Below the pieces are notes generated by a model that was given only the letters and a program-made list of their open reading frames with translations, had not been told where the DNA came from and ran no database searches. The position numbers were made by a program, and so were the translations under genes. A stretch of DNA of 64,000 nt from positions 12,705,501-12,769,500 of the forward strand of contig JAWUZG010000036.1 in NCBI GenBank assembly GCA_036785705.1. The letters are read 5' to 3'. The stretch comes from Acanthornis magna. Taxonomy: Eukaryota > Chordata > Aves > Passeriformes > Acanthizidae. Shown here in pieces: positions 38,611-52,398 of this stretch; position 1 is the first letter of the stretch; every line of letters begins with the position of its first letter.

Positions 38611-41600
38611 AAACATCCATGCTGGAACTACCTGAACCTCTTCAGTCTTCTTGAACACCTAATGGTGACTTATGGAGATATTCTCATTCACAGTTTTGAA
38701 GAGTAGGTACCTAAAGTACTCAGGAACTCCTATGCATAAGAGAAGTTTAGTTTTCATAATTTTGGAAAACATATACTTCCTGCAGCATCCAGTAACTTTG
38801 ATGGTCTTGGCATCAAAGAATATGTAGCTCAAAATCGAAAGATTGTAGTATATCCATCTTAGCCAAAACTATGTATCACATAGGTCACATTTTCATAATG
38901 TTGAAGATAAAAAGGGGAAAAAATGGGAAAAAAACCATGTGTTCCTGGTATTCATTTATCACCTCTGCTTATCAGTAAATGTGACTGTGAAATCCAAAGA
39001 AATTAGATTTAACAAAATTAACAACTTCTGTTGGAGCTGTGTGCTGTGGGCTGAAACACAGACCCCTGGGAGCCTATGGAGCCCACTAATAAACAATCCT
39101 GGCAAATTATCTTCAAAGCAGCAATCTTTGAGCATGCCTACATGTGAAATGAGCAGACTTTTTTTTCCCATCACAGTATAGTAGAAACTATATATTAGAA
39201 AAAACCCAACCCTCTTTTCTGGGATCAGTTCCCACTTTGATCTTTATTCGAGCGTCCCCTTTGGCTGTCAGTCTGCCTTTTCAGTCACAGTAGCATTTTG
39301 TCAGCTGATGGATGATAATTCAGTTATGTCTGCACAATGAAAGAACATGTCCCACAATTTAATCAAATCAGGGTAGAAAAAAATCTTCAGTTCTTATCTA
39401 GGATCAAAGAACACATAGTTTAATGACTAATAATGCAATTTCCAGTTTATATGCTGGTCAGTGTTATATTCAGTGAACAGATTACTGGCTTTCAATTCAG
39501 GCTGCAGCAAAGGCAGAGTTTACACGAAGGAAAAATACAAGTCCACCCAAAAAGACGTCTTTTGCAGTGAAAGAAGCCTGGAGAGGCATTGTTAAAGAGC
39601 CTGGATTATGTTCTCTGATGTGTACTTAATAACTACTCTATCAAGGGATTTATTGACATGGCTTTTCAAATTAATTTAGTCTAATCTGTATTTGAAAAAA
39701 GATTCCTTTGATTGGCTATCATTTACATTTAACTTCATATCTGTTTTTCTTTGACAAGTAATATATAAATCCAAAATAATTCCAATGTCCTAGTATGCTT
39801 GCAGTTCTGATTCACATTCCTGAATTTAACTCTTCTGTAGGGTAATTTCTCTCTTTGTTTATAATTAATGAAATGTAAGTGTATAAAGGAACAATTATGA
39901 AGAAGTATATTTCCTTCTCCGCATGGTTTGATGAAGTCAATAAGAATTCTGGTGATGTAGGCACAAATTTGCAATGTGAAAAATATTCTTTCTTCTTCCC
40001 TGATATAAAGGTGTAATACATAGAGCAAGTTTACAAAAAATGCACCTCTTTATATCACAATAGGAATAGTGGAATATATATGTCTATATTTGTGTTATTT
40101 ACTTATGGTCATATTATACACGTATATACTTATGAATTTCTGCATATACACAGAAACATTCACTTTTGGTATTATATTATTAACAAATTATGGAATGCTA
40201 CTACCACTGTAAAACCACTATTATGTGACAGAAGACTGGGAAGGAATGGGATAGAGATATAGTAGAATATGGTGGCTTTCAGGAAGCCATCTCTTAGTTT
40301 TACTGGTTTTTTAAATTACAGAACAAATACCACAGTGTATAAATTAAAGGATTGTTGTGATCAAAGATCCACTACTTCAATGTAGTCAGTGCTGCACTGT
40401 AGGCAGCAAAGCCCTTTGAAAGTTATTTACACTCAATTTGCTTTTAGACAGTTTTTTGATTGTATATAAGCCCAGTGTCTGGTTTTTTAGTAGCTAGTGC
40501 TTTAAAGTAGCTCTGATTAGAATTATACTTGCTACAGATTTCACAGCTGGTCATTTTTCTGCTTCCATGAGACAGTAATTTCCTGTTCCTTTATGATGCA
40601 TTAAGACAGAATAACTCTGATTTCTGAAAGAACACCTGTAGTTCAAGAATCACAGCTGAAGAATAACACTAATTGTAGTTCTTCACATATGATCCAAATC
40701 CTACCTCTGGAAATTATTTATACCAGCAAATTTTATTTTATTGAAATATTTGCATTCAAAACTTCAAATAAACTATGGCAATCATATGTCCTGTTAATAA
40801 ATATGAGAATTATAGAATATTTAGGAAGGAATTCTGCATTTCAATCAGGCCTTCTAGCCTGACAAGTCTAAAACTCTTTATTCTGTTTTGCTTTGGTATT
40901 TGATCTGAACTCTTGTGATAACATTACAGTTTCAGGATGGATAGGATTCTACCCCTTTACTTATTTAAGCATAAATGGTGACATCAGCCTAAGTGGTTTT
41001 GGATCTTTCTAAAAGGGTAATTAATTTACTACTAAGGATCTCATTTTTCTGTCTTTAAGTATATATTTTGTAACCAAAAATAAAATTAAGAATGGATATG
41101 ATGCAACTGTGACATCTACAAAAGCAAGGAGACTCTTATCCCTAATTGTGTTGTACTTGAAAATGTCATGTTAATTGATCCCATAATTAACTGTTTCACT
41201 TGCTTAAAAATAAGGGAAAGGAAGAAAAAATTAGCACTGTGAAATCAAAAACACTGTGAGTTCCTCAGAAAACTGAGAGATCTATCTGCTAGGATTCTTA
41301 AAAGATCTGTCATTTTTGGGTGACACATTAGATGTGAGTCATCAAAATAATTGCATAAATTCTCAGGTGTAAAGTGATGGGGTGTCTCAGGCCTTGTGGA
41401 TGTTGTGCTTTGTAAGTCTCTAAATGAGAACTTAAAAACAGACTGGGATAGTCATGTCTTCCAGATCCAACAGTGGCTTTCAGGGAATGCTTCTATGATT
41501 ATGCTAGTCCATGGATCTCTACAGCCTATGACCTATTTCTGGAGGGAGTTTTTTAAGGTTTTGGCCAGTAATTCCTTGATGCACTTTGATCCAGTTACCT

Positions 41601-42383
41601 GCTGTAATGAAATTTTTCATACAAACATAAACTTTAGCAAAAGACGATTTGAGTAATCCAGCATTTTCCAGTGAAATAACCTTGCATGAAAAATCCAAAG
41701 TCCTAGTATTATTTATTCAGTTAATTTAGCATTAAAATAAAAAGCCTTTTATGTGAGCTTTTGCTTTTCATAGGGTCTAATTATTTACTGACTGTGAGTC
41801 ACAGCAAACTGTTATTCATATGTAAAAGATAAAAATGTTCATCACTTCTAAATGATAAAGCATCAGCAACTTTTTCTGAATTTATAAAGTATTAGTTTTA
41901 CAAATTTTTTAACCCTCACCTCTGTTTCTTTACCTTTGTCTAAAAAATTAGATTTTCTTAGAAGCCCAAGAAATAATGTTTGTTCATCTGATTCCAGAAT
42001 GTGATTACTGTTCTAGTCATCATCCAGCAAAGCACCTAAAGCTTGAATTCCTTAGAAAAATTACTTCTCTTCATTGAGACCTCTGGACATGTCTCTTTCT
42101 CAAAGTGTATCAGCCTACCTATGCAATTACAAACTTTGTGACATACCTTTTTACTAAAGAATCAGTTCCAGATTCTCTTGCCAGGTTCCATGGAGACTTC
42201 TAAAACTTCAAACCTTGAAGTGTAAAACTCTTGCTGCTGTTTTGTTTGCCTGATGCTTTTCGAAATATAAACAGAGGGGGAAAATTTCCTAGTTAATAAC
42301 CTTAATCTTTTGATATATGTTCTTTGTTTCACTTACTGCTCTATTTATTGCAGTAATGCTTGAATAATATTTCTTTCTCTCCT

Positions 42384-42544
42384 AGAGAGGAGGTCAACGC
42401 CCCCAAACATGTCAGTGTTTAAGAGGCATTTGGACAATGCCCATTAGAACACGCTGTATCTTTTGGTCAGCCTTGAAGTGGTCAGGCAGTTGGACTGTCT
42501 CTTCCAACTGAAATTTTCATGGGAAAGTCCCTTCCAAATGAAAT
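42384..42544 (+). mobile_element. CR1 3' fragment, sense, with duplicated terminus
   Basis: CCAAACATGTCAGTGTTTAA, GAGGCATTTGGACAATGCCC and TTTTGGTCAGCCTTGAAGTG are the 3' untranslated end of a CR1 subfamily. The terminal motif is present twice, as CTTCCAACTGAAAT (42501-42514) and CTTCCAAATGAAAT (42531-42544), 30 bases apart. A TTTCCC hexanucleotide array follows where the short CR1 terminal repeat normally sits. Confidence 0.8.
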
Positions 42545-42676
42545 TCCTTTTCCCTTTCCCTTTCCCCTTCTGTTTCCTTTTCCCTTTCCCTTTCCCTTTC
42601 CCTTTCCCTTTCCCTTTCCCTTTCCCATTCCCATTCCTTTTTCCTTCCCATTTCCCTTTCCTTTCCTTCCATTCCT
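42545..42676. repeat. (TTTCCC)n polypyrimidine tract at the 3' end of a CR1
   Basis: About 130 bases that are nearly pure pyrimidine, with an uninterrupted 54-base core at 42573-42626 made of TTTCCC units. Mirror symmetry and strand asymmetry make it a candidate for triplex (H-DNA). It occupies the place of the short CR1 terminal repeat and probably grew from it. Confidence 0.95.
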
Positions 42677-42687
42677 GGGTCTGGCAG

Positions 42688-45600
42688 CTATACTTTCGGG
42701 TAAGGCTGTTTTTCTCCTAAGTTTGATTCTGAAATTACAAAATCATTAGAATTGCTAAATATGCTTATACATATGCTAGGCACACAGCTCCCAAACATTC
42801 TGACCTAAAATAAAAAGAGAGACCAGGGGCCAAATTAAACAGCAATTTAGATGAAATGTGATTTAATTATGCCACTTTATGCCAGAATTCCCCACAAAGA
42901 GAATGCAAATATAAGGGCACTGTACTTGAAATAATGCAAGATTCATAGGTTAATCACACCTGACATATTTAACTTCTTTTTACAACTCGGTCTTTAATAA
43001 TTTAAAGTTTAAATAGAAAAAAATAAAGAACATGATTGGTGGGTTTGCATTAAACGCTGTCGACTGCTGACACATTTTCATGGTAAATAAATATTTTCTT
43101 GTTAGAATAACCTGTGCTTTCTTCAATTGCAAGTCTCTCATAAAATACTAGGACATTGGACAAGTGTTCTAAACATGACCTTTTGATATGCAGCCATAAT
43201 TCAGAGGTATTTATTGACAAGCAAGAGAACACAATGGCCTTAGTTTCTTATGAAAAGAATATAATTTTTGGACAAAACCCCACTCCCACATCATGTAGTA
43301 GGTTAAATTGTTGTTTCTATTTGGCATCTTTAACCTTTATTTCCTTAGTGAAGAGATTTTAGGAGTGCTTATAGTGTATCTAAGAATTCCATCTTGCTTT
43401 GATGAGACATTTTTTTTGTGACTTCAATCCAATTTACAGTTTCCCCAAAGAGATAAATTTTATGTGTAGATAATTCTAGCAGCATATTGATAACAAAAAT
43501 ATCTTTATGTTATAGGGAATGGGTCCTCTTAATTCTTCCACAAGGAAACTAAAACAATTAAGGGCAAAGAAAATGTGTTTTCCAGCATCTTGCAAGATTT
43601 GGTAAGAAAAGATTGTCTTTGAAAGAACTAGAGGAGTCATTCAAAGTCTAAAAGACTTGGAGACAGATTCTTGGTCTTTCATGAATCACCTATTTGTCAA
43701 TAACTGTTTGAATGTTGCAGTGGACGCCTATGGTGTAAAAAAGTGATGAGAGACTGTTGGAAAGTAAAGGAGTTAAAGGTGGCAGGAAGGAGAATTTGGT
43801 GGAGAGTATCCTGCAAGCACATCTAACAATAGTTCTGTGGCGGTGGAGGTAACAGTTCCATGAAACGCATGAAGGAACTGTGTTGCTAGTGGAGAGAGAA
43901 TGGTGCATTCTGTGCCTTCAATACATCACAAGTAAAGTTCTCCAGAAAATACCAAGTGCTTTTTCAGGTGAGCATTAGAGTGTAAAATACCTGCCTAAGG
44001 TATGATAAACGAAGAGCTTCCAGAAATTCTTTGGGTATCTTTGATGCCTGCCCCAGAAGACACAGAAAGAGCATAGAGAAGTTACCTATAGATCCTCCTA
44101 CAAGGAATCTTCCAGACAGTTCTAGAGTACAGTTATGTTGCCAAGGTAGACAGAAACTGTTTTAGCACTGACCACACTATAGCCCAATACTTTGGTTCAG
44201 CAGGTATTCTAAAACACAAAACTCTTCCTCTTACCAGCCCTCATATAAGTTCTAGATGCCATTGGACTTCAGCTGTGGCTGAAGCCCTTCCAGAAATACT
44301 GAATTTATAGTTTCTTACTTAAAATAGGTAAAATGTGTCTGGCTCTGTGTTGCAAGTTGTCTTCTTTCCCTTTTATAGTTAAAAAAATTACGGGAAAAGT
44401 ACTAGTTCATAGTAATTCCAGTGAGCCTTTAAACATGTTTTTAAAACTTAATATTCTGCCTAGAAATACTTTCATTTACTCCTGGGGAGGTTTGGAAGCT
44501 TATTAATATTTAATAGGAATATTTCTGCAATTTGTTCCAAATGAGAGAAACTTCATTGCAGATTCAAACACAGAGGCTTATCACAAGAAAAAGCAGAGGC
44601 TGGGAGAGAGTGCTTGGTTTAAGGTTTTAAAATGTCCTTTTCAATATGAAGTCATTTTTCTCTTAGAATTGGAGAGCTATAAGACTGTGCTTCTAAAAAA
44701 GATCCAGAACAAAATGTGCTAAGCTCACTGTTGTCATGAGGAAGGAGTTATTTTCATAGCTCTCAATAGCCAAGAGTTAGCTAATCAGTGGACAAGGATT
44801 TGCATAATATTATAATATGATGACACTATTATGGAAATTTTTTCAGTGCAAAGAGCCACTAGCATAGAACTATCATCAAGATGGCTGATCATACTTCTCG
44901 TTATCCATAGATCCCAATTCAGCCTGAATAATAAGTGTAAGATAATTAAATATGAGTAATGAATATTAATAGAGAAAGCTGTTTTAGAGATGCAGAATAG
45001 GACAGAATAACAAGGGGGAGAGAAAGATTAAAGGTTATTATTTTATAAATAACAAGTTCTATGGAGAAGTAGTTAATCAAAGAGATCTATAAGTATATAA
45101 TCAAAATACAGAAATGGGAAGAGGAGTGTATTCTGGCATTCCAATATCCCTCAACATTGCTCTCTGTTTATATTACAGTAGTCAGCTTGACTCTAAGTCT
45201 GTAATTCTAATATAGCTCAGTGTTTTTTTCAGCTCTCTGCTAAATGAAAAGCATCTATGCCTATCTATGTTTCATCTCTCGATGAAGCAGCTCTACTTCT
45301 TATTTTCCTAATAGGCATAAGTCTCACGGCATTAGGAATGACCTTTCCAATCTATACCCATCCCATTCTAAGTGTGATGGCCACTGTTTAGAGTCCAAAT
45401 GGGCAACTACACTCCTGGAGCTTAAGGACACTTTCTGTCAAGTCTGAAGGTTGTCTGTAGTTGAGTACCAGGTTTCTAAGATTACCATTCCTTGTCATGT
45501 TATTATAAATCTTATATTTCTTCCTCTTCATTCCAATGTAGGTTCTGATCCTCTCAAGATTTGCAAGAATTCAGTGCCAGATCTCATAATTCCAAAATTA

Positions 45601-47609
45601 TTTTGGTTTTAGTAAAAGTTTCATTATTAATACAGTAATTTTGGTTCATATTAAAAGCCTTTTGTTTTCTTTCAATATGCACCAGGACACACTTCTGGTC
45701 TTTGAATATAAAGATTAAAAAGAAGAAAAAAAAGAAATTGCTTTCTTGTACAATCTCAGGCCTGGGAGCAGAAGCTTTAAGAAAAAAACCTGACAAAACT
45801 AAGAAAATCACATTTTTTTCCAGTGCTGCTTCCCATATGGTAATAACTGCCTGTAGAACAAAGATACTTATCATAGCTTTGATGGTTTGGATTGTATAGA
45901 ACTATTTTTTTCATAACAGCTCTCTGTTTCTTCATTATTTTTCTGAAAAATATGAGGAAATTTTTAGTCTGATTTACAAGTGTTTTAAAATAATAAAAAT
46001 GGAAAGTTATTATCTCATTTTTTCTGTAGCTGTAGTGACAATCTGGGCTCCAATATTCATTTACCATCCAATGTGACTCCTATAATATACTTGCAATACT
46101 ACATGAAGCGCAAGTTAGATTTTATAAATTCATTATTTCCACTATATGATTTTGGTAGCAGTACTTAATGCTTGATTTTTTTAATGCTTTTGATAAAATA
46201 GAAAAATAAAAAAGGATCTTGAAAACAAAACCTGAACCTTTCCAGAAAGAAATTCTGCTTAAGATTTAACATGAAGCTTGGTTGAAATAAAAATGAGAAC
46301 TTTGATTTGTTTTACTTTTGAGGATAAGTGCTACTGATCCAACGTATGTCCAAAGATGCGGAAGAAGGACAAGAGGAATTGATCCTCACATCCAGCAAAT
46401 TAGGACAGTCCACAGTCAAAGTGAAGATAGGACCAGGAGAAAGCTGCAGCTCATGGTGGGAAAAGAGGGGGACATGCGCTCAAATGGCAGCAGGAGTCAA
46501 AAATTGAGGCCAGAACTGATGGTAACTGAGGTCAAGTTAAACTGGACTGGAAAGGAGACAGAGCTATCCTGCTTTCCTAAATTTTGTGCTTTAGGAAGGC
46601 AAGATATCTGAACTACAGAGAATGGACACTTTATGTGAGTCTTAAAGGAGAGAGAAGAACAGGGAAGGAGGAAAACAGAAAATTTAAAATTATGTTAACT
46701 TCAGGCACAATCAGCAGCTCCATAGATGGAGTGAGAGAAAGCTAATCTGGCAGTAAAATACTTTTCCAATGCCAGGCTGGAATTTCTAGGAGCCAATCTC
46801 TTAGTACCAGCTCTGCTGTACATTTGGCCTGCTGGGACAGCCCTTCCAGTCCCCTTTTTGCTGGCCATGTTTGAAATAATGCCTCTCCCCACCACTCTGA
46901 CCCCAGGTATTTCTAGCTAGCCCTGCCATGCTCCTGCATCCCTCCTGTGTGATGAATGAACTGTCAGCTCTGATTTTGAGGTGAGTTCTAAGGACTAGCA
47001 CATAGGGTTAGCAGATACGTACTAGCAAGCTTAGTAGCTGGCTTTTGATGCTCCAAATGCATTTTTTAATATGCATATATATATTTCTGCCAACACATGC
47101 ATGCATTCACAGATACACTCATATGTTTATACACATGAATATGTGTGTATGTACATAGACATACACATATGAGTTTAAAAGACAGACTTCCAGGGAAACC
47201 AAAGCCATGAGAAATTTGGAAAGAGCTGCTGACAGGAAATAGGTACATAAGCAAAGACTGAGTTGGCAATACACTGTGTTACGTCTTTTGTGCATACATT
47301 AGCTAAAATAAGTGTTTTGAACTGCGTTTTCCTTTCCTTGTTGTAAGTGCTCATCTGTCTGTGTTTCTATATGCCTAACACTTTCTGTTGAATGTGCTGT
47401 TTGTTGGGAAACAGTGCTCCTGGGATAATCAGCTCCTGCTGCTCCAGCAGCTTTTCTCTCTGTCCTCTTTCCCTGTGCCCTGCCCAGTTGCTTCTGATAT
47501 AAATCCACAGATGCTCTTCCTGGGTGGTTAGTAGCAGGCTTCAGGAGGAAATCCCTTATCTCAAGAGGATTTTTTGCAGAGGTTGTCCCTTTTCCCTCCC
47601 TGAATAACT
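42688..47609. other. Unique intronic sequence
   Basis: No exon or mobile element is recognised. A juxtaposed acceptor and donor consensus occurs at 43967/43968. Confidence 0.65.
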
Positions 47610-47748
47610 CTTTTGGTTTTGTTTTTTTCTTTTTTGTTGGTTAGTTCTGAGGGGGGATGAATGTTTGCGTTTGCGGGGGGGAGTGTTTATGTTGGTTGGT
47701 TGGTTGATTGGTTGGTTGATTTGTTGGGGGGATGGGTTATGGTTTGTC
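47610..47748. repeat. G/T-rich tract with (GGTT)n
   Basis: TTTTGG sequence, two runs of six to seven G (47651-47656 and 47675-47681), a GGTT array at about 47692-47724 and a terminal GGGGGG block. Confidence 0.9.
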
Positions 47749-49642
47749 ATACTTTTATTTTTATCCTTTTCTTCTGAGACCCCAGAGATACCTGAGGAGA
47801 GATCAGAGGCATATTTTGTGAAATTAGAGAAATGCAGAGTCTCTTTGATTGGGTATATAAATAACCTTTGGATGGCAACAGCAGGAAAGAAAAATTAAAC
47901 TCATTAAGGAGCTGTGGTTCTTGATTGCTGTGCCAGTTTTGTTTACCTTAACAGAAAAATTTGGCCTGCAAAGTGAGGATTCACCCAACTCACATTTCTA
48001 ATATTATCTTTCTATTTGCCTTGCCTTCAAATGTTGTGGATGTGAAGCAGAGGTGTAAACACCATCCAAGAAATCCTCCTCTACTCTTGCCAGGTTTTTG
48101 GCACATAGCACAAGATGTATTGTGATATGAGTAAAACTTGTAGTGAGGAAGTGGATCTTAAAAGATATTTATATGTTTGGCATGCAGAATAGAAATGCAG
48201 CAGCACAGAGTCACTCAAGCATGCTAAAAAATAAGTTTGTGTTTTGCAGACTGAATTGTCTCATCTCAGGCTCATTAAAAGTTCTTGCTGCCAAATGCTG
48301 TTTGCTTTCACCTTCAGAACTGCCTGTGTTAATAATGAGCAACTCCACTTGCAAGTTATTTGCATAAAGTATTGTTCCTGTCAGTGCTGCAGTGCTAGGC
48401 GAGGGTGAGAGGGGGGGCACAGAGCAAATGAATTCAAGTGCCTGATTGAGCCCACTGCAAAAATACGGATGTAGTCTAAGCTGGTATGGCACATTCTCGA
48501 TGAAGTGTAACTTAGCAGGACTTGACAGTAGGTGGGATTTACTTCTGTTGGGACAGATAACTAAATATTATATCCAGCATTACTACTGGAAGCTTGGTGT
48601 CTCTGTTTTGTATTTTGAGACTCTGCAGCCCACTAAACTCTTAACTTCATGGGAAACACACAATTCCTCTTAAGTCAGCTAGCTTGCTATCCTTAAAGTG
48701 TTTCTACTTTCACAGATGGCTATTACATGATATCTCTCTGTTCCTCTGAGAGCATTGTTGTCAGCAGCTGGTGCATTCCCCATACACGAAAGCATCCAAT
48801 GACAGAGCAGTTCCACTGTAACAATGAGAATCTGTATGAAATTTTCCATAGCATTATTAAAGGGAAGAACACAGGACCAACACTAATTCATCTAGTCGCT
48901 GTAAAAACAAGTAACATATCTTTGCTTTATTGTTTTATTGTACATCAAATTTCACAGTTATAAGTTTAACTCAAATGTAGAGTTAAGGTAATCCAGAATT
49001 ATTTGTCTTCATACCATTTGATAAATATATGATAAAGAGGGCTGACCAAAACCATACCAGATTGCTTCCTTCATCGAGAGTCAGAACCAGATATTTTGCA
49101 TTCAGTCTATATCTCTACCATTCCTCTTTCCCTCTCTACAGACATATATGCCCTATTTAAGATCTTTACTGCTAGAAGAGCTTTACTGGGCCTTTTAGCA
49201 ATTGACTCACTCACAAAAAGTAATTAATTTTTTAAATATGAAGTCATATATATCAGGATCTGGAGCATGAAAATGTTTGCAGATGACTAATTTCTATTAT
49301 AGGTGAAAAAATCAGTTAAGAAGCCAACAAAACATACTACAGTCATCAAAACACAAAAAGGAAATCTGTGCAAATATCAGAGTCTTCCAAATACACAGGA
49401 CTGTGAGCTACTAGCCAGTGTGCTATGCGCAATGCTCAGAAACTGGAAAATTTCTAAAGTACTGTGACTATTAAACCTTTATTTTAATGTGATTTAGTAA
49501 TTAAAATCTGATGCCTACTAAAAAAGACTCACAAAGGTAGGATCATCTAACCAGAAGCGAATGGAGTAGTATAGCTGTATTACAAAACTGAATTTATGAA
49601 TGTGAATGTAATATTTGAAAATATTTCCTGCAACTGCTGAGA

Positions 49643-49868
49643 TTGTTTGTTTGTTTGTTTGTTTGTTTGTTTGTTTGTTGGGGTTTTTTGGGGAGGGAGG
49701 TTGGTGGGGTTTTTTTTGCCTTCTTTGTGGTTTTTTTTGTTTGTTTTTTTTTTTGGGGGGGGGTTTGTTTGTTTTTGGGGTTTTTGTTTGTTTGTTTGTT
49801 TGTTTCTTTGGTTCAAGTTTTGGGGCTTTTTTTAGTTGTTGTTCTTCTGGGTTTTTGGTGTGTTTTGG
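49643..49868. repeat. (TTTG)n and G/T-rich tract
   Basis: It opens with nine or so TTTG units, continues through G runs at 49680-49683, 49690-49693, 49695-49697 and 49706-49709, a nine-G run at 49755-49763, and a second TTTG array near 49786-49804. Four neighbouring G runs could form a G-quadruplex in the sense strand or RNA. Confidence 0.93.
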
Positions 49869-51467
49869 CTAAGATTTGTAAGATACCTCTTTTTGTCTTC
49901 TGTGTGTGGTAGATTTCATAAAGCATTCCCTCACTCTCATTCATTCCCCTCTGCATTTCCACTCTACTTGTTAAATGAATAATCATCTGTTCTTACCAGA
50001 CATTAACTACACGAACGAAGTCCCCAAAATGATCTATGTGTCTTGTTTTCTGCCCATCAAAGATGAAAATGAACTGCCTTGTTTAAAATGCCAGTCAATT
50101 TTATTCTTCCTAAGGCTTATTTTATTTAGTTTGCTTAGAAATAGACATCAGTCAGTGCAAATACAGATGTTATGTTTCAGAATTTAAATCTTAGAAGACA
50201 GTCATCAGGTTAATTCTGTGGTTTTGCAAAATAGTCTAACATAACATAGCAGCAAACAGTAGCCTTACCTGAACTAGAAAAGGTTTTCTTCAAGTACAAG
50301 TATGTAACAGTACCTGAGGATACAATCATAGTGATTTCCAACTATAAATATGATAAAATACGGAAATCTGTTATTTAGTTCTTTCATAAGAATTAAAGCT
50401 AATAAACAGAAAGACCATATATGTAGTTGTATTATCTGTTTCAAATAAATGAAATAATTGTAATAAAATATTATATTTAATGTTAAAGTGTGGGATTTTT
50501 CTAGTGTGCTCTCTCTCCTGTAAATGGTATTTAAGTTCCTTAATGGTCATATGAAAGAAGCTATCCTTAGGGCACTTACGAATATATTCTTGACTGAATA
50601 TGAGGAAGATCCTTGTGAATATGTGGAACACAAAAGTCGTGACACGGTTACTTATATTTGGATTCATTTCTTACATGATCATAAACACTTTGCTGCATAA
50701 ATTTTGCATTAGGCCCATTAAAATTTTAATTGCTTCCTCATAGCAAATGAATAAAAAATAATACCAACATGAATGCGATTATCTATAGTTGGAAGTAATA
50801 TACTCCACTTTATTAATGGTCATCCATCTGTGTCGTATACTGAAATATCACCTTAGAAAATCTTTTTTTATCATCCTATTAACTTAGCAGTAACTATGAA
50901 TTTAGAATTACGAATTAGAATTTGAGAACAACCCCAAACACCTGGTTCCTTCCCAGACTGACACAAATCAAGTCAGTCAGTGTTTGGATCTGCAGTTTCC
51001 TGACCCTTTGTGTAAAATCATTTAAGAAGAACTTTCATCTTGATTTGTCGTTCTTTAAACTCATTTTTTATTTTCTGTAATCAAGAGTTCCTAAGCCCAC
51101 CCTACCTAGCTTCCTAGCCGTCTACCTGCACAGAAAATTCTCAATGTATCAGATAGAAAGCATCACGATGACTTATGACTTTATTGCTAGGGCTGCTCAC
51201 TCTTATCTGTAGGCAGGATTCAGTGGAAACCACCCAGAGCAAAATAAGATTTGCTTCAGTAGCAGTGCCTTCTTGCTTGTCATAGTATCATACATACTAA
51301 TCAAACATGTCTCCAACTGAAAAACGAGCAGACACTGGTAAGATTTGTTTGAAAATCGTCTCTCTGCTGTACAGAAAGGTTGAATGCTTGCTGTAGGTCA
51401 TATTTTGCTTCTGTCCCTCCCAGATGTTTTCTGTAATAGTGAATCAAATATAAATGAAGCTGGTGAC

Positions 51468-51569
51468 AAAAAAAACCCAACAACAACAAAAAAAACAACA
51501 ACAAAACCACCCCCCCAAAACAACAAAACCCCCCACAAACCCAAACACCAAACGAACAAACAAAAAAAA
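51468..51569. repeat. A/C-rich low-complexity tract
   Basis: AACAACAAAAAAAACAACAA-type sequence with C runs of up to seven. It has the inverse polarity to the G/T tract 1.6 kb upstream. Confidence 0.92.
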
Positions 51570-52398
51570 TGAAAGTAAAGCTTTTTTCATAAATTAAGTA
51601 TGCAGAGGCTTAGTGCACATCTTAATATCACAATATTCAGGAACACCAGAAAATCTGGGAGCAGCTACCCAAGCTCCAGGCCACAGCTGGTAGTGGCTCA
51701 GCCAGTTCAGAGCATAAGCAGAAAAAGTTTAGGTCTGTCTGGACTTTCCCACGAATATATAACCTAACTTCCTGTAAGATCTGCTAAAGTCTGACTACTG
51801 CTTTAGCTTTCCATCTTGTACTGCTGAAACTACATCAAAGCAGCAGCTCCTGTAATCTACAGATGAATAGGAATCATATATTTTACCTAATCTTGTTTAG
51901 TTTCAGTAATGACCTTCGATATTTTTTTAACCTAAATGTTTTCTGTTGCATAGAGGACCTCCTTTACTTATGAGTTTATTAAATGAATGGTGTACATGCA
52001 AAAATGGAGGCCCACTTAGTCTATTTTTCTTTTGTTCACAAAGGCGTACTTCTAGCCTAGAAACTATTTCAGAAAACACACCAAATACGCATCCTACTGG
52101 TTATTCTTCTTTCTCTGTAGGAAGGTAAATTAAATAGATTTTCATGTCTAGTAAAGTAATCTATTTCCTAGCTATTAAAAAAAATGGAAATAATTACATT
52201 AATTTTCAAAGTTTCTTAAAATTAAATATGCACAGATGATCTGTTAGTTACAGGATTGCACTGACGTATGTCTCATCTAAAGCTATTAATATTAATGGCT
52301 TAAAAATATTAAATAGGTATGCTGGAATAGTTATGTATTTCCTGTATTTCAGTTATTGCTGTTGTGTCTTAATTTTAGTGCAGGCATTGGTGGTTGTA

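Larger units (their letters stand above)
34677..42383. other. Unique intronic sequence
   Basis: Contains a poly-T tract and the 13-bp hairpin. The 145-residue minus-strand frame at 36322-36759 is the longest non-repeat frame in the intron but matches no family I know. A cryptic-exon-like pair of splice signals lies at 35044-35068. Confidence 0.6.
47749..52398. other. Unique intronic sequence with low-complexity tracts
   Basis: Besides the G/T tract at 49643 and the A/C tract at 51468, nothing is recognised. Confidence 0.65.
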
